DNA of 64,000 nt, taken from positions 62,001-126,000 of the forward strand of contig NZ_JABRWQ010000008.1 in assembly GCF_013249065.1 (NCBI RefSeq), in the 5' to 3' direction. Under the pieces are notes generated by a model. That model saw nothing but the letters and a program-made list of their open reading frames with translations. It ran no database searches and had not been told where the DNA came from. Shown in pieces: positions 8,750-16,828 of the stretch (its first letter is position 1; each line of letters begins with the position of its first letter). The translations under genes were made by a program, and so were the position numbers. The DNA comes from Winogradskyella litoriviva. GTDB taxonomy: Bacteria; Bacteroidota; Bacteroidia; Flavobacteriales; Flavobacteriaceae.

Positions 8750-10105
8750 ATGAACGTACATTTTATAGCAATTGGAGGTGCAGCAATGCACAATTTAGCC
8801 ATAGCACTTCATAATAAAGGATATAACGTCACAGGTAGTGATGATGAGATTTTTAACCCTTCAAAAGCAAGATTAGAAGCTAAAGGATTACTGCCAGAAA
8901 CTTTTGGTTGGTATCCTGAAAAAATCACTGATTCTTTAGATGCTATTGTTTTAGGAATGCATGCAAAAGCTGATAATCCTGAATTGCTGAAAGCGCAAGA
9001 GTTAGGCTTAAGAATATACAGTTATCCAGAATTTTTATACGAACAATCTAAGCACAAAACACGTGTTGTTATAGGTGGAAGTCATGGTAAAACAACCATT
9101 ACATCCATGATTTTACACGTGTTGCATTATCATGATAGAGATGTTGATTACATGGTTGGTGCGCAGCTAGAAGGATTTGACGTTATGGTAAAACTAACTG
9201 ACACCAATGATTTTATTGTTTTAGAAGGAGATGAGTATTTAAGTTCGCCAATAGACAGACGACCAAAATTTCATTTATATAAACCCAATATTGCGTTGCT
9301 AAGTGGTATTGCTTGGGACCATATTAATGTGTTTCCTACCTATGAAAATTATGTAGAGCAGTTTAGCATTTTTGTAGATTCAATTGTTACAGGTGGAAGT
9401 ATTAATTATAACGAAGAAGATGCTGAGGTAAAACGAGTAGTGGAAGCTTCAGAAAATCAATTACGTAAAATTGCATACCAAACGCCAGAATATACAGTTG
9501 AAAATGGCGAAACACTATTAGAAACTCCAGAAGGCCCAATGCCAATTGAAGTGTTCGGTGCGCATAATCTAAATAACTTAGCAGGAGCAAAGTGGATTTG
9601 CCAACATATGGGAATCGATGAAGATGATTTCTATGAAGCCATTTCAACTTTTAAAGGTGCAAGTAAACGTTTAGAGAAGATTGCCGAATCTAATACAAGC
9701 GTAGCTTATAAGGATTTTGCGCATTCACCAAGTAAAGTAAAAGCGACAACAAAAGCCGTAAAAGAGCAATATGGTAATAGAACTTTAGTAGCTTGTTTAG
9801 AGTTACACACGTATAGTAGTCTTAATGCGGAATTTCTTAAAGAATACAAAGGCGCTTTAGATGCGGCAGATATAGCTGTTGTATTTTATTCGCCACATGC
9901 TGTTGAAATTAAAAAGTTAGAAGAAGTCTCCAAAGACCAAATTGCTAATGCTTTTGAGCGCGAAGATTTAATTATTTACACCAATCCAGAAGAATTGAAA
10001 GACTTCTTATTTTCTCAGAGTTTTGATAATAAATCATTGTTATTAATGAGTTCTGGTAATTATGGTGGTTTAGATTTTGATGAGGTGAAAGGGTTGATTG
10101 GTTGA
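8750..10105 (+). CDS. mpl: UDP-N-acetylmuramate:L-Ala-gamma-D-Glu-meso-DAP ligase
   Basis: A 451-residue Mur-ligase family protein. It has the N-terminal nucleotide loop 'HFIAIGGAAMHNLA', the ATP P-loop 'GGSHGKTTITSM' (~residue 107), the central-domain motif 'LEGDEYLSS', and the Mur C-terminal segment 'YKDFAHSPSKVKATTKAV'. Mpl recycles murein tripeptide by joining it to UDP-MurNAc in the cytoplasm. The replacement of the DHPHH-type motif of MurC by 'DFAHSPSK' and the early 'AMHNLA' favour Mpl over MurC. It stands alone on the plus strand, with a palindrome and promoter-like box upstream. Confidence 0.9.
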   Translation: MNVHFIAIGGAAMHNLAIALHNKGYNVTGSDDEIFNPSKARLEAKGLLPETFGWYPEKITDSLDAIVLGMHAKADNPELLKAQELGLRIYSYPEFLYEQSKHKTRVVIGGSHGKTTITSMILHVLHYHDRDVDYMVGAQLEGFDVMVKLTDTNDFIVLEGDEYLSSPIDRRPKFHLYKPNIALLSGIAWDHINVFPTYENYVEQFSIFVDSIVTGGSINYNEEDAEVKRVVEASENQLRKIAYQTPEYTVENGETLLETPEGPMPIEVFGAHNLNNLAGAKWICQHMGIDEDDFYEAISTFKGASKRLEKIAESNTSVAYKDFAHSPSKVKATTKAVKEQYGNRTLVACLELHTYSSLNAEFLKEYKGALDAADIAVVFYSPHAVEIKKLEEVSKDQIANAFEREDLIIYTNPEELKDFLFSQSFDNKSLLLMSSGNYGGLDFDEVKGLIG

Positions 10106-10134
10106 TTTATGCATTAAAAACTAATTTTAGAATT

Positions 10135-10437
10135 TTACTCATTCTCAATCTTCTCAATCATTTCTCTAAATAAATTGAGTAGATAAGTTAATTTACTAGC
10201 ATCACCTGCAGCTCTAAAACGTTGGTTCTGAATTTTTACACCATACCAATCTTGTTTGCCATTCTCGTTAAGAACCCATTTTATTTCAAGATTAGCAATT
10301 GAGGTTTTTGAGATGTCTATTTCAACATCCCAACCTAATGGATTGTCTAAAGTGGTTATTTGGATAACATCTCCTTTTTCCCAGTCTCCATCTGCGTTGT
10401 CTTTAAACCAGTTTTGTATCCATTCTAATATTTCCAT
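10135..10437 (-). CDS. Imm53-family immunity-like protein
   Basis: A 100-residue soluble protein. The N-terminal pattern LEWIQNWFKDNADGDWEKGD, followed by I.I.TLDNPLGWDVEIDI, and the end 'FRAAGDASKLTYLLNLF' match what I remember of the Imm53 family (L.WLQ.WY...CDGDWEH...I.TLDNPGW.V.I.L). Imm53 proteins are predicted immunity partners of polymorphic toxins. No toxin gene is adjacent: its neighbours are mpl (convergent) and an inverted-repeat region. It is thus an orphan, perhaps protecting against toxins of other cells or acting in another role. The assignment rests on pattern memory only. Confidence 0.65.
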   Translation of the reverse strand: MEILEWIQNWFKDNADGDWEKGDVIQITTLDNPLGWDVEIDISKTSIANLEIKWVLNENGKQDWYGVKIQNQRFRAAGDASKLTYLLNLFREMIEKIENE

Positions 10438-10474
10438 GCTGTATTGAGGTATTTAATTTGATTATTTATTTTGT

Positions 10475-10598
10475 CGTCAGTTCGAGTGTTTATTCATTGG
10501 AAGTGCAACGCAAAATGAATAAATGTATCGAGAACCATTTGTAAACCTAAAGGTTCTCGATACAATTTTTCAAAAAAGTAAAATCACTCGAACTGACG
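10475..10598 (+). repeat. Dispersed palindromic repeat, copy 1
   Basis: Outer arms CGTCAGTTCGAGTG (10475-10488) and CACTCGAACTGACG (10585-10598) are perfect inverted repeats. An inner stem, GTATCGAGAACC (10525-10536) with GGTTCTCGATAC (10552-10563), is also perfect. The asymmetric left half (TTTATTCATTGGAAGTGC...) is shared, in opposite orientation, with the copy at 14935-15028. Elements of this kind are scattered between genes in flavobacterial genomes. Confidence 0.8.
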
Positions 10599-10640
10599 AT
10601 TCGGTTTTCAAAATGATTTAATATATTATTTGAAAGCACT

Positions 10641-10716
10641 ATTGTCACATTGAGCACAGTCGAAATGCAATGTAACTAAAATTTAAATTGTCTTCTACTG
10701 CGTTCAGACTGACAAT
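10641..10716. terminator. Imperfect inverted repeat at the 3' end of the PLP transferase gene
   Basis: ATTGTCA...GAGCACAGTCGAA (from 10641) pairs imperfectly with TTCTACTGCGTTC...TGACAAT (to 10716), directly after the stop codon at 10720-10722 on the minus strand. It resembles the common flavobacterial 'TGAGC.CAGTCGAA' intergenic palindrome. Terminator function is inferred from position only. Confidence 0.45.
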
Positions 10717-10719
10717 GGA

Positions 10720-12570
10720 TTAAATACTTTGCACAAACTCTAAAAACACTTTCTTATGAAGTTCTAAATCCATATCTGGCGATAAAGCAACTCTTGCAAT
10801 ATAATCTTTATCACCTTCTTTGGTCGTGCCTTGTGTTGAGGTTGCTGGTATGGTCCAATACACACCTTTTAGTTGGCCGTAACTCACGCAATATTTACTC
10901 TCATCAGGAATTTTAGTAATCATTAAATCAATTAATTTATGATTCAGTGCTCTTTTATAGGTTTCCTTTTCTTCAGCTGTATCGCCTTTGGTTGGCAAGT
11001 CTAAAGAAAACACAGATGGTGTAAATCCTTGTTCGGCGAGTGCTTCTGACACAAAATTAATTTTTGCGCCTGATAAGTTTTCATGTATAAAATTAACAAA
11101 TGCTCTTGTGTTGGTGTAAGCATCCGCAATTCTTTGATTCATTGACGGCATTTGTTTTGCTAATAACTCGTACTGAAGTGCTGTGGCTTCATTATCGCAA
11201 AGGTCTAAATGTAAAGCGATGTTAGGCATTAAATCTTTGGCCTTTTTATTCGCAACACAATAACCAGCTGTACATTTTCCTCCACTTGGAAATTTAGAAC
11301 CACTCACATAAGAAATTGTTCTTACCACAGAAAGCGTATCATTTTCACCTAAAAAGTGAACATTAGGACAAAATGTTTGGTCTAAAATAAAAACAGGGTC
11401 AATAGCAGTTTCTCCAGAAGCTGTTTTTCGTTTTTTACTGAGAACGTTTTTAAGCGCTTCTAAATCCGGAACTTCAACACGAGGATTGGTTGGGATTTCT
11501 GCAATAATATACGGAATAGCATCTTCTGCAGCCACTTTAGTTAAAACAGCATCAATACTTTTTACCATATCATTGTCGCCATCGACTTCTAAATCTACCA
11601 CATCTACATGGTCTAAACAGGCAGCAACACGTCTAGCTTGGTCATTAGTACCACCATAACAATTGGTTGGCACAATAAACTTAATTGTTTTGCCTTTGTG
11701 ATTGTCTAATGCGGAATGAATTAATCCCATCATTATGGCATACTGAATAGATAAACCACTAGAACCAACAACAGCTTGCGTTGCCGAATTGGTAATGGTG
11801 TTTATTTCGCTTAAAACCGTTGCTTTATCTTTAAGATTAGTTTGTTCTACTTTAAATGTAGTTTGTTCTGTAAGTGCATTTAAAGCCAATAGCGCATTAG
11901 AAGGCGTCATAGCAATAGTTTCACGACGTCTTACATGTTGAATATCTGAAATATACTGGTCGTTTTTCGCTCCATTAACAATTAAAATACTTCCCAATTG
12001 ATGGTAAAGATTAATGTAGAAATCTATATTAGAATTAAGTTCAATGGCAGCAATTTGGTTGTGTTCTGAAATAAATATGGTACTTCCGTCATAGGCTGCA
12101 ACATCTTCTAAACGTTCCACTTTTTTAAGTTCAAAATTATAACCGTAAACTCGTTTAATAAGGTCTGCATTAAAAGATTTAGGTAAGGTATTGGTATATA
12201 CAATTTGAGTGTTTTTATTCGTGAATAAATTAGCTCTCAAAATAGACAATACAGGTACGGTTTGTGACGAAAAACTAATCACACTCTCTGATTTTACATC
12301 TTGTATTTTAGCAATTGCCCATTCTAAAACAGAAGATAAAGGATGACCTAATCTAATATAATCGTAAGCAGTTGGTAATGCATTTAATGCTGATGCTTCA
12401 GCATTATTATTGTTAAATAACGTTTGAAATTCATCTAAAAACTCTGTTTTAGCCAAGCTTTCATTGTAAATATCTAAACGATGCGTTGTTAGATTTAACC
12501 AGTCTGTTGGCATGTGGTCTAAAACGGCTTTTATATAATTGTGTATCTTATTGACTTTCATAATTTCCAT
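10720..12570 (-). CDS. PLP-dependent Cys/Met-metabolism-type transferase, long form
   Basis: A 616-residue protein. The region ~270-560 has the fold-type I PLP layout seen in cystathionine synthase/lyase-like enzymes: 'VVGSSGLSIQYAIMMGLIHSA' (cofactor-phosphate loop region), 'FIVPTNCYGGTNDQARRVA', 'IIAEIPTNPRVEVPDL', 'VFILDQTFCPN' (Asp to the pyridine nitrogen) and 'SYVSGSKFPSGGKCTAGY', which holds the likely Schiff-base lysine (GSK). About 250 extra N-terminal residues contain a degenerate second half. The usual cystathionine-enzyme motif (T-K-Y-x-x-G-H) is not present, so the substrate is open. A -7 box lies at 12594-12601. The next gene upstream on the same strand is a radical SAM protein 87 nt away. 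Confidence 0.75.
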   Translation of the reverse strand: MEIMKVNKIHNYIKAVLDHMPTDWLNLTTHRLDIYNESLAKTEFLDEFQTLFNNNNAEASALNALPTAYDYIRLGHPLSSVLEWAIAKIQDVKSESVISFSSQTVPVLSILRANLFTNKNTQIVYTNTLPKSFNADLIKRVYGYNFELKKVERLEDVAAYDGSTIFISEHNQIAAIELNSNIDFYINLYHQLGSILIVNGAKNDQYISDIQHVRRRETIAMTPSNALLALNALTEQTTFKVEQTNLKDKATVLSEINTITNSATQAVVGSSGLSIQYAIMMGLIHSALDNHKGKTIKFIVPTNCYGGTNDQARRVAACLDHVDVVDLEVDGDNDMVKSIDAVLTKVAAEDAIPYIIAEIPTNPRVEVPDLEALKNVLSKKRKTASGETAIDPVFILDQTFCPNVHFLGENDTLSVVRTISYVSGSKFPSGGKCTAGYCVANKKAKDLMPNIALHLDLCDNEATALQYELLAKQMPSMNQRIADAYTNTRAFVNFIHENLSGAKINFVSEALAEQGFTPSVFSLDLPTKGDTAEEKETYKRALNHKLIDLMITKIPDESKYCVSYGQLKGVYWTIPATSTQGTTKEGDKDYIARVALSPDMDLELHKKVFLEFVQSI

Positions 12571-12593
12571 TTTAAATGGGTTGCAAAGATACG

Positions 12594-12601
12594 TTAGTTG
12601 G
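12594..12601 (-). promoter_or_regulatory. -7 element for the PLP transferase gene
   Basis: On the minus strand TATCTTTG matches TAnnTTTG, 23 nt before the ATG at 12570. This suggests the gene has its own promoter besides any read-through from the radical SAM gene. No matching -33 TTG is seen. Confidence 0.5.
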
Positions 12602-12657
12602 TTTTTTGGTGAAAGACTTACAAGGTGTTTTGTTTAAACGCGGTATTATTTTAAAGA

Positions 12658-14859
12658 TTACAAAACCAACAACCCAAATCCACGCAAAATATCAATAGGT
12701 TTAGAATACCAAAACAGTTCAAAATCTTCAAATTGAGTTTCAAAATTGGCTTTTAATTGCTTAAATGTTTGTGGTTTATTTTGAGGTGAAAGGTCTTCTA
12801 AAGTGTCTAAAAGCCAAAGTCCTTTATTTTTTTCTAATGTAATTTGATAGCTTTCTACAGCATCATGAAACGTAAATTCTACGTAATCTATAGTTTTTCC
12901 TTTTTTCGATTTAGAAAATTCAGACACTAAAGGTAAACCACCTAACCAGGTGATTTTAGCACTTGGTTTTATAGTTGGTGTTACTTCTTCAGCTAAACAA
13001 TTATAGATAAAATCTGGGTGAATTGTAGTTTCTGGTACATTAAAATCAAACCAATCTTGTAGTGGAATTTCAAACCCAATACCATGCATAAAATTAAATA
13101 GGGATTTTTTTAAACCAAAACTAAATTGGCTGTGGTCTATGCCTGTTGAATCTGTAAAGTCCACATCATTATTAGCAAAACTGATGGTTTTGTAATTAGG
13201 AGTAATCCCATAATCTTCGGGATGTAAACCAACAGGACTATGTGCTGTTAAAGCAAATTGGTGCCAAAAACCAGATTGTAAAATGCCGATTTCAAAAAGT
13301 TGACGTACCATTTCTAAACTATCTACGGTTTCTTGTGTAGTTTGCGTTGGGTAACCATACATTAAATACGAATGTACCATAATGTTGGCTTCCGTAAAAT
13401 TGCGCGTTACTTGTGCTACTTGTGCAACAGTTACGCCTTTGTCTATTAGTTTTAATAAGCGGTCCGAAGCCACTTCTAAACCACCAGAAACAGCAATACA
13501 GCCAGAGGCTTTTAGTAAAAGACAGAGATCTTGTGTAAAGTTTTTTTCAAACCTAATATTTGTCCACCATGTAACGCTGAGGTCTCGTTTTATAATTTCG
13601 AGCGCTAAAGCTTTCATTAAAGAAGGAGGTGCAGCTTCATCTACAAAATGAAATCCGGTTTCTCCTGTTTGTGCAATTAAGGTTTCTATGCGATCTACCA
13701 AAAGGCTAGCAGCAACGGGTTCGTAAATTTTAATATAGTCTAAAGAAATGTCGCAAAACGTACATTTTCCCCAATAACAACCATGAGCCATGGTGAGTTT
13801 ATTCCATCTGCCATCACTCCATAAACTGTGCATTGGATTCGCAATTTCTATAACAGAAATATATTGGTCTAACCATAAATCTGAATAGTCTGGTGTGCCA
13901 ACATCTGCTTGTTTATAATCTGGTGTTGTGCTGTTGTTTTTGTAAGTAACAACGCCATCTGCGAGTAAATAGGTACGTTTAAATTCTTGTTCTGAGGTGC
14001 TTCGTTTTGATGCTGAAAGACAAACGTTTTTATAGAGTAATTCAATTGGTAATTCGCCATCATCTAAGGTGATAAAGTCAAAAAACTCAAAAACTCTAAT
14101 GTCTGTTACAGAGCGTAATTCGGTATTAGGAAAACCGCCACCCATTGCAATTTTTACATTAGGATAATTTGCTTTTATAAACTGTGCACAACGAAAAGCG
14201 CTATATAAATTACCAGGAAAAGGTACTGAAAAACAGATGAGTTTGGGTTGCGTTTCTTTTATCTGAGCGTCTAATAGTTCTAATGTAATTTGATCAATAT
14301 AAGTAGCATCGTCTTGCAATTGTGCATAGAGTTCATCAAAGGAGTTGGCACTTTGTCCTAAACGTTCTGCGTAACGGCTAAAACCAAAATCTGGATCGAT
14401 ACATTCTACAATAAAATCTGATAAATCTTCAATATATAAGGTTGCTAAATGCTTGGCTTTATCTTGCATTCCCATAGAACCAAAAGCAAAATCCATATCA
14501 TCTAATTGTTCAAAACGAGAGGCTTGTGGTAAAAATCCATCACTACAAATTTGCCTTGCAAAGGTTTGATTTTTACCTTGAAGAAATAAAATAATATCAT
14601 CTAAAGACTTTAAATAAATATCCTTTAACGCATAAATACGTTGGCAATTTTCAGATTGAATTCTGTCATTTTCTAAAGCAAGTTGAAACAAGTCTTGAAA
14701 TGTTGATTTAGAAAAAAGCTCTAAAATAACCTCAATACCTAAATCCATTTGAAACGCTTCGATGCCTTTTGTATTTAAGAATCCTTTAAGATAAGCAGTG
14801 CCAGGATATGGCGTGTTGAGTTGTGTAAATGGAGGTGTTATGAGTAAGAGGTCTTTCAA
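12658..14859 (-). CDS. B12-binding-domain radical SAM protein
   Basis: A 733-residue protein. The N-terminus 'LLLITPPFTQLNTPYPGTAY' is typical of cobalamin-binding radical SAM enzymes. A B12-like Rossmann segment continues at ~215-265 ('LICFSVPFPGN', 'KIAMGGGFPNTELRS'). The cluster motif at ~residue 360 is GCYWGKCTFCD, that is C-x4-C-x2-C rather than the usual C-x3-C-x2-C. It is followed by TIM-barrel pieces 'FHFVDEAAPPSLM', 'IAVSGGLEVASDRLL' and 'MVHSYLMYGYPTQT'. About 250 C-terminal residues are unassigned. Such enzymes do methylations or rearrangements on unknown substrates. It lies upstream of, and co-directional with, the PLP transferase. No RiPP precursor is visible nearby. Confidence 0.82.
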   Translation of the reverse strand: MKDLLLITPPFTQLNTPYPGTAYLKGFLNTKGIEAFQMDLGIEVILELFSKSTFQDLFQLALENDRIQSENCQRIYALKDIYLKSLDDIILFLQGKNQTFARQICSDGFLPQASRFEQLDDMDFAFGSMGMQDKAKHLATLYIEDLSDFIVECIDPDFGFSRYAERLGQSANSFDELYAQLQDDATYIDQITLELLDAQIKETQPKLICFSVPFPGNLYSAFRCAQFIKANYPNVKIAMGGGFPNTELRSVTDIRVFEFFDFITLDDGELPIELLYKNVCLSASKRSTSEQEFKRTYLLADGVVTYKNNSTTPDYKQADVGTPDYSDLWLDQYISVIEIANPMHSLWSDGRWNKLTMAHGCYWGKCTFCDISLDYIKIYEPVAASLLVDRIETLIAQTGETGFHFVDEAAPPSLMKALALEIIKRDLSVTWWTNIRFEKNFTQDLCLLLKASGCIAVSGGLEVASDRLLKLIDKGVTVAQVAQVTRNFTEANIMVHSYLMYGYPTQTTQETVDSLEMVRQLFEIGILQSGFWHQFALTAHSPVGLHPEDYGITPNYKTISFANNDVDFTDSTGIDHSQFSFGLKKSLFNFMHGIGFEIPLQDWFDFNVPETTIHPDFIYNCLAEEVTPTIKPSAKITWLGGLPLVSEFSKSKKGKTIDYVEFTFHDAVESYQITLEKNKGLWLLDTLEDLSPQNKPQTFKQLKANFETQFEDFELFWYSKPIDILRGFGLLVL

Positions 14860-14882
14860 CTTTATAGATTATATTAGAGTTG

Positions 14883-14890
14883 CAAATATA
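14883..14890 (-). promoter_or_regulatory. -7 element for the radical SAM gene
   Basis: TATATTTG on the minus strand (TAnnTTTG) lies 23 nt upstream of the ATG at 14859. No convincing -33 TTG is found. Confidence 0.5.
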
Positions 14891-14934
14891 GTTGTAAAAT
14901 GGTTGAATTTTTTGAATTCGAATAGAACTAAAGT

Positions 14935-15028
14935 TGTTCGTTCGAGTGATTCCGTTTTTAAGGAATCGTATCGAGGACATTTATTTATTCTTCGTTTCAC
15001 TTCAAATAAATAAACACTCCAACTGACG
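14935..15028 (-). repeat. Dispersed palindromic repeat, copy 2 (inverted)
   Basis: Read on the minus strand it starts CGTCAGTTGGAGTGTTTATT (from 15028), and ends with GGAATCACTCGAAC near 14936. It shares the order and sequence of copy 1 at 10475-10598, including a GAAGTGnAACG segment and an ATAAATG-TATCGAG-like core, with differences. It lies between the radical SAM gene and the 3' end of dus. Confidence 0.75.
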
Positions 15029-15061
15029 TTTATGGTTTAAATAAAGATTAGATGTTTAAAC

Positions 15062-16006
15062 CTATCCATTCTTCAAAATCTCTGCAACAGCTTGTTGGTA
15101 AGCTCTAGGATTATTCGCTTTTTTAATTTTCTTAAACGTTTTTTGAGGATTAGAAAATGATTGCGAAAAGTATTCCCAAAACCCTTGCATCTTCATTTTT
15201 ATAGGTGTTGGTCCAGATAAGGCAGCATCGTATTGATGGTAAATGGTATCGTGGAATTCTCTAAAGATTTCCCATCTGTTTTCAGGATAGGTTGTGGTGT
15301 TGTTTTTAATCATGCTTGGTAAAAATGGGTCTGCAATTAAACCTCTACCAATCATAAAATGGTCTATACTTGGGAAACGCGTTTGCATTTCCTTCAACTT
15401 TGCTACACTAGTTATATCACCATTGTAATATAATTTGTGTTTAGTACTTTCTATACATTTCTGAAACGCCTCTAAATTTACACCACCTTTATAAAGTTGT
15501 TTGCCAATACGTGCATGGATGGCAATATTTTTTAATGGATAGGTGTCTAAAATCGGAAAAACATCGAGTATCTCTTCTGGGTTTTCATAACCCATTCTCA
15601 TTTTCATGGAAACCAAAATGTCAGTTTCTTTGTGTACACGTTCTAAGATATGATTTATTTTTTCTGGATCACAAATTAAGCCAGAACCCATGCCACGTTT
15701 AGTGACCATTGGATATGGACAGCCTAAATTCCAATTCAATTCTTTATAACCTAATTCTTGAATATAATCTACTACAAATAGGAACTCATCAGCACTATTA
15801 GTCATTATTTGCGGAATAACTTCGAGTTCAGAGTTGTGTTCTAATTGTAAATCTCTTTGGTAAGAATTTTTAATAATAAGTTTATTATTGAATCTGATAT
15901 AAGGCGCATAAAAAGTGTCAATGCCACCAAAGTAATGGTTAAATGCATTACGAAATCTAAAGTCAGTAAACCCTTGAAGTGGTGATGATAAAAGTGTTAT
16001 TGACAT
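15062..16006 (-). CDS. dus: tRNA-dihydrouridine synthase
   Basis: A 314-residue flavoenzyme of the Dus family. N-terminal 'LLSSPLQGFTDFRFRNAF' matches the FMN-binding start (APMxGxTDxxFR). 'ELNWNLGCPYPMVTKRGMGSGL' holds the catalytic cysteine that protonates uracil and the conserved lysine. 'SMKMRMGY', 'IAIHARIGKQLYKGG' and 'DHFMIGRGLIADP' complete the TIM-barrel FMN site. It reduces uridine to dihydrouridine in tRNA D-loops using NADPH. The exact subgroup (DusA/B/C) cannot be fixed here. It is monocistronic and divergent from the lipoprotein gene. Confidence 0.9.
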   Translation of the reverse strand: MSITLLSSPLQGFTDFRFRNAFNHYFGGIDTFYAPYIRFNNKLIIKNSYQRDLQLEHNSELEVIPQIMTNSADEFLFVVDYIQELGYKELNWNLGCPYPMVTKRGMGSGLICDPEKINHILERVHKETDILVSMKMRMGYENPEEILDVFPILDTYPLKNIAIHARIGKQLYKGGVNLEAFQKCIESTKHKLYYNGDITSVAKLKEMQTRFPSIDHFMIGRGLIADPFLPSMIKNNTTTYPENRWEIFREFHDTIYHQYDAALSGPTPIKMKMQGFWEYFSQSFSNPQKTFKKIKKANNPRAYQQAVAEILKNG

Positions 16007-16173
16007 TTAGTTTAAAATTTAGAGCAACGAAAGTCGTTCAAATTAATTAAAGTGCAAAATCTTGAGATTAATTATATAATAATTCATAAAACAAAACGTT
16101 AATATTTTAACTAACCAACACATAAGCTTATAGCACACGATTACGTTTCAATCATTAATCAATCTTATCAATT

Positions 16174-16812
16174 ATGAAACGAATCGTTTATGTCTTATTC
16201 TTCGCTTTAATGCTATCATCCTGTTCTTCAGATAACGACGATAATTTACAAACCACCAGCTCCAATTTTTACGCACTAACCGTTGGTAACCAATGGGTTT
16301 ATAAAAACTATAAATATAATGCTGAAACTGAAGATTATGAGGATACAGGTGTTGTAGATAGTGTAAGTATTATTGGTACTGAAACTATTAATGATAATGT
16401 GTATTATAACTTTAAGCGTGTTACCACAGGAAATGAGGAAGGTATTACATTATGTAATGCCAATGGTGAACATTATGAGTTATTGAGAGATTCTTTAGGT
16501 TATTTAATTGATGATGGCGGAATGATAAAATATGCTAATAATGATTTTACAGAAAGAACAATGAGTCAACAAGATTGGGGAACTATTTATGATCAGCTTG
16601 TTGCTTTAGATAATGAAATAACAGTTGAAGCTGGCACTTTTGAAAGCTCCTATACGCAACGTTACGTTATACTATCTAATGGAGAACAAGCTAATGGCTT
16701 AGACCACTATTATTATGCTGATGGTTTTGGTTTAATATTTGACACCTCTTCTTTTGTGTCTGATGATATACCAATTATTAAAAGACGCTTAGATTCTTAT
16801 GTTATTGAGTAA
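16174..16812 (+). CDS. Putative surface lipoprotein of unknown function
   Basis: A 212-residue protein with a lipoprotein signal peptide (MKRIVYVLFFALMLSSC) and lipobox cysteine at residue 17. The residues after the cysteine (SSDNDD) are acidic, which in Bacteroidota resembles the lipoprotein export signal that sends lipoproteins to the cell surface. The mature part begins 'FYALTVGNQWVYKNYKY', a motif I associate with small flavobacterial lipoproteins. It is rich in Tyr, Asp and Asn, with no catalytic motif. No operon partners: dus is divergent and the dienelactone hydrolase convergent. Confidence 0.7.
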   Translation: MKRIVYVLFFALMLSSCSSDNDDNLQTTSSNFYALTVGNQWVYKNYKYNAETEDYEDTGVVDSVSIIGTETINDNVYYNFKRVTTGNEEGITLCNANGEHYELLRDSLGYLIDDGGMIKYANNDFTERTMSQQDWGTIYDQLVALDNEITVEAGTFESSYTQRYVILSNGEQANGLDHYYYADGFGLIFDTSSFVSDDIPIIKRRLDSYVIE

Positions 16813-16828
16813 GATTTATAAATAAAAA

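Noticed and set aside
10475..10716. CRISPR array
   Set aside because: Only inverted, not direct, repeats; no regular spacers and no cas genes.
14798..15013. 71-codon plus-strand frame crossing the radical SAM start
   Set aside because: It spans the promoter and a dispersed repeat; no homology-like features.
10475..15028. Composite transposon made of the two inverted repeats
   Set aside because: No transposase gene or target-site duplication is visible; each copy also resembles the scattered intergenic palindromes seen alone in related genomes.
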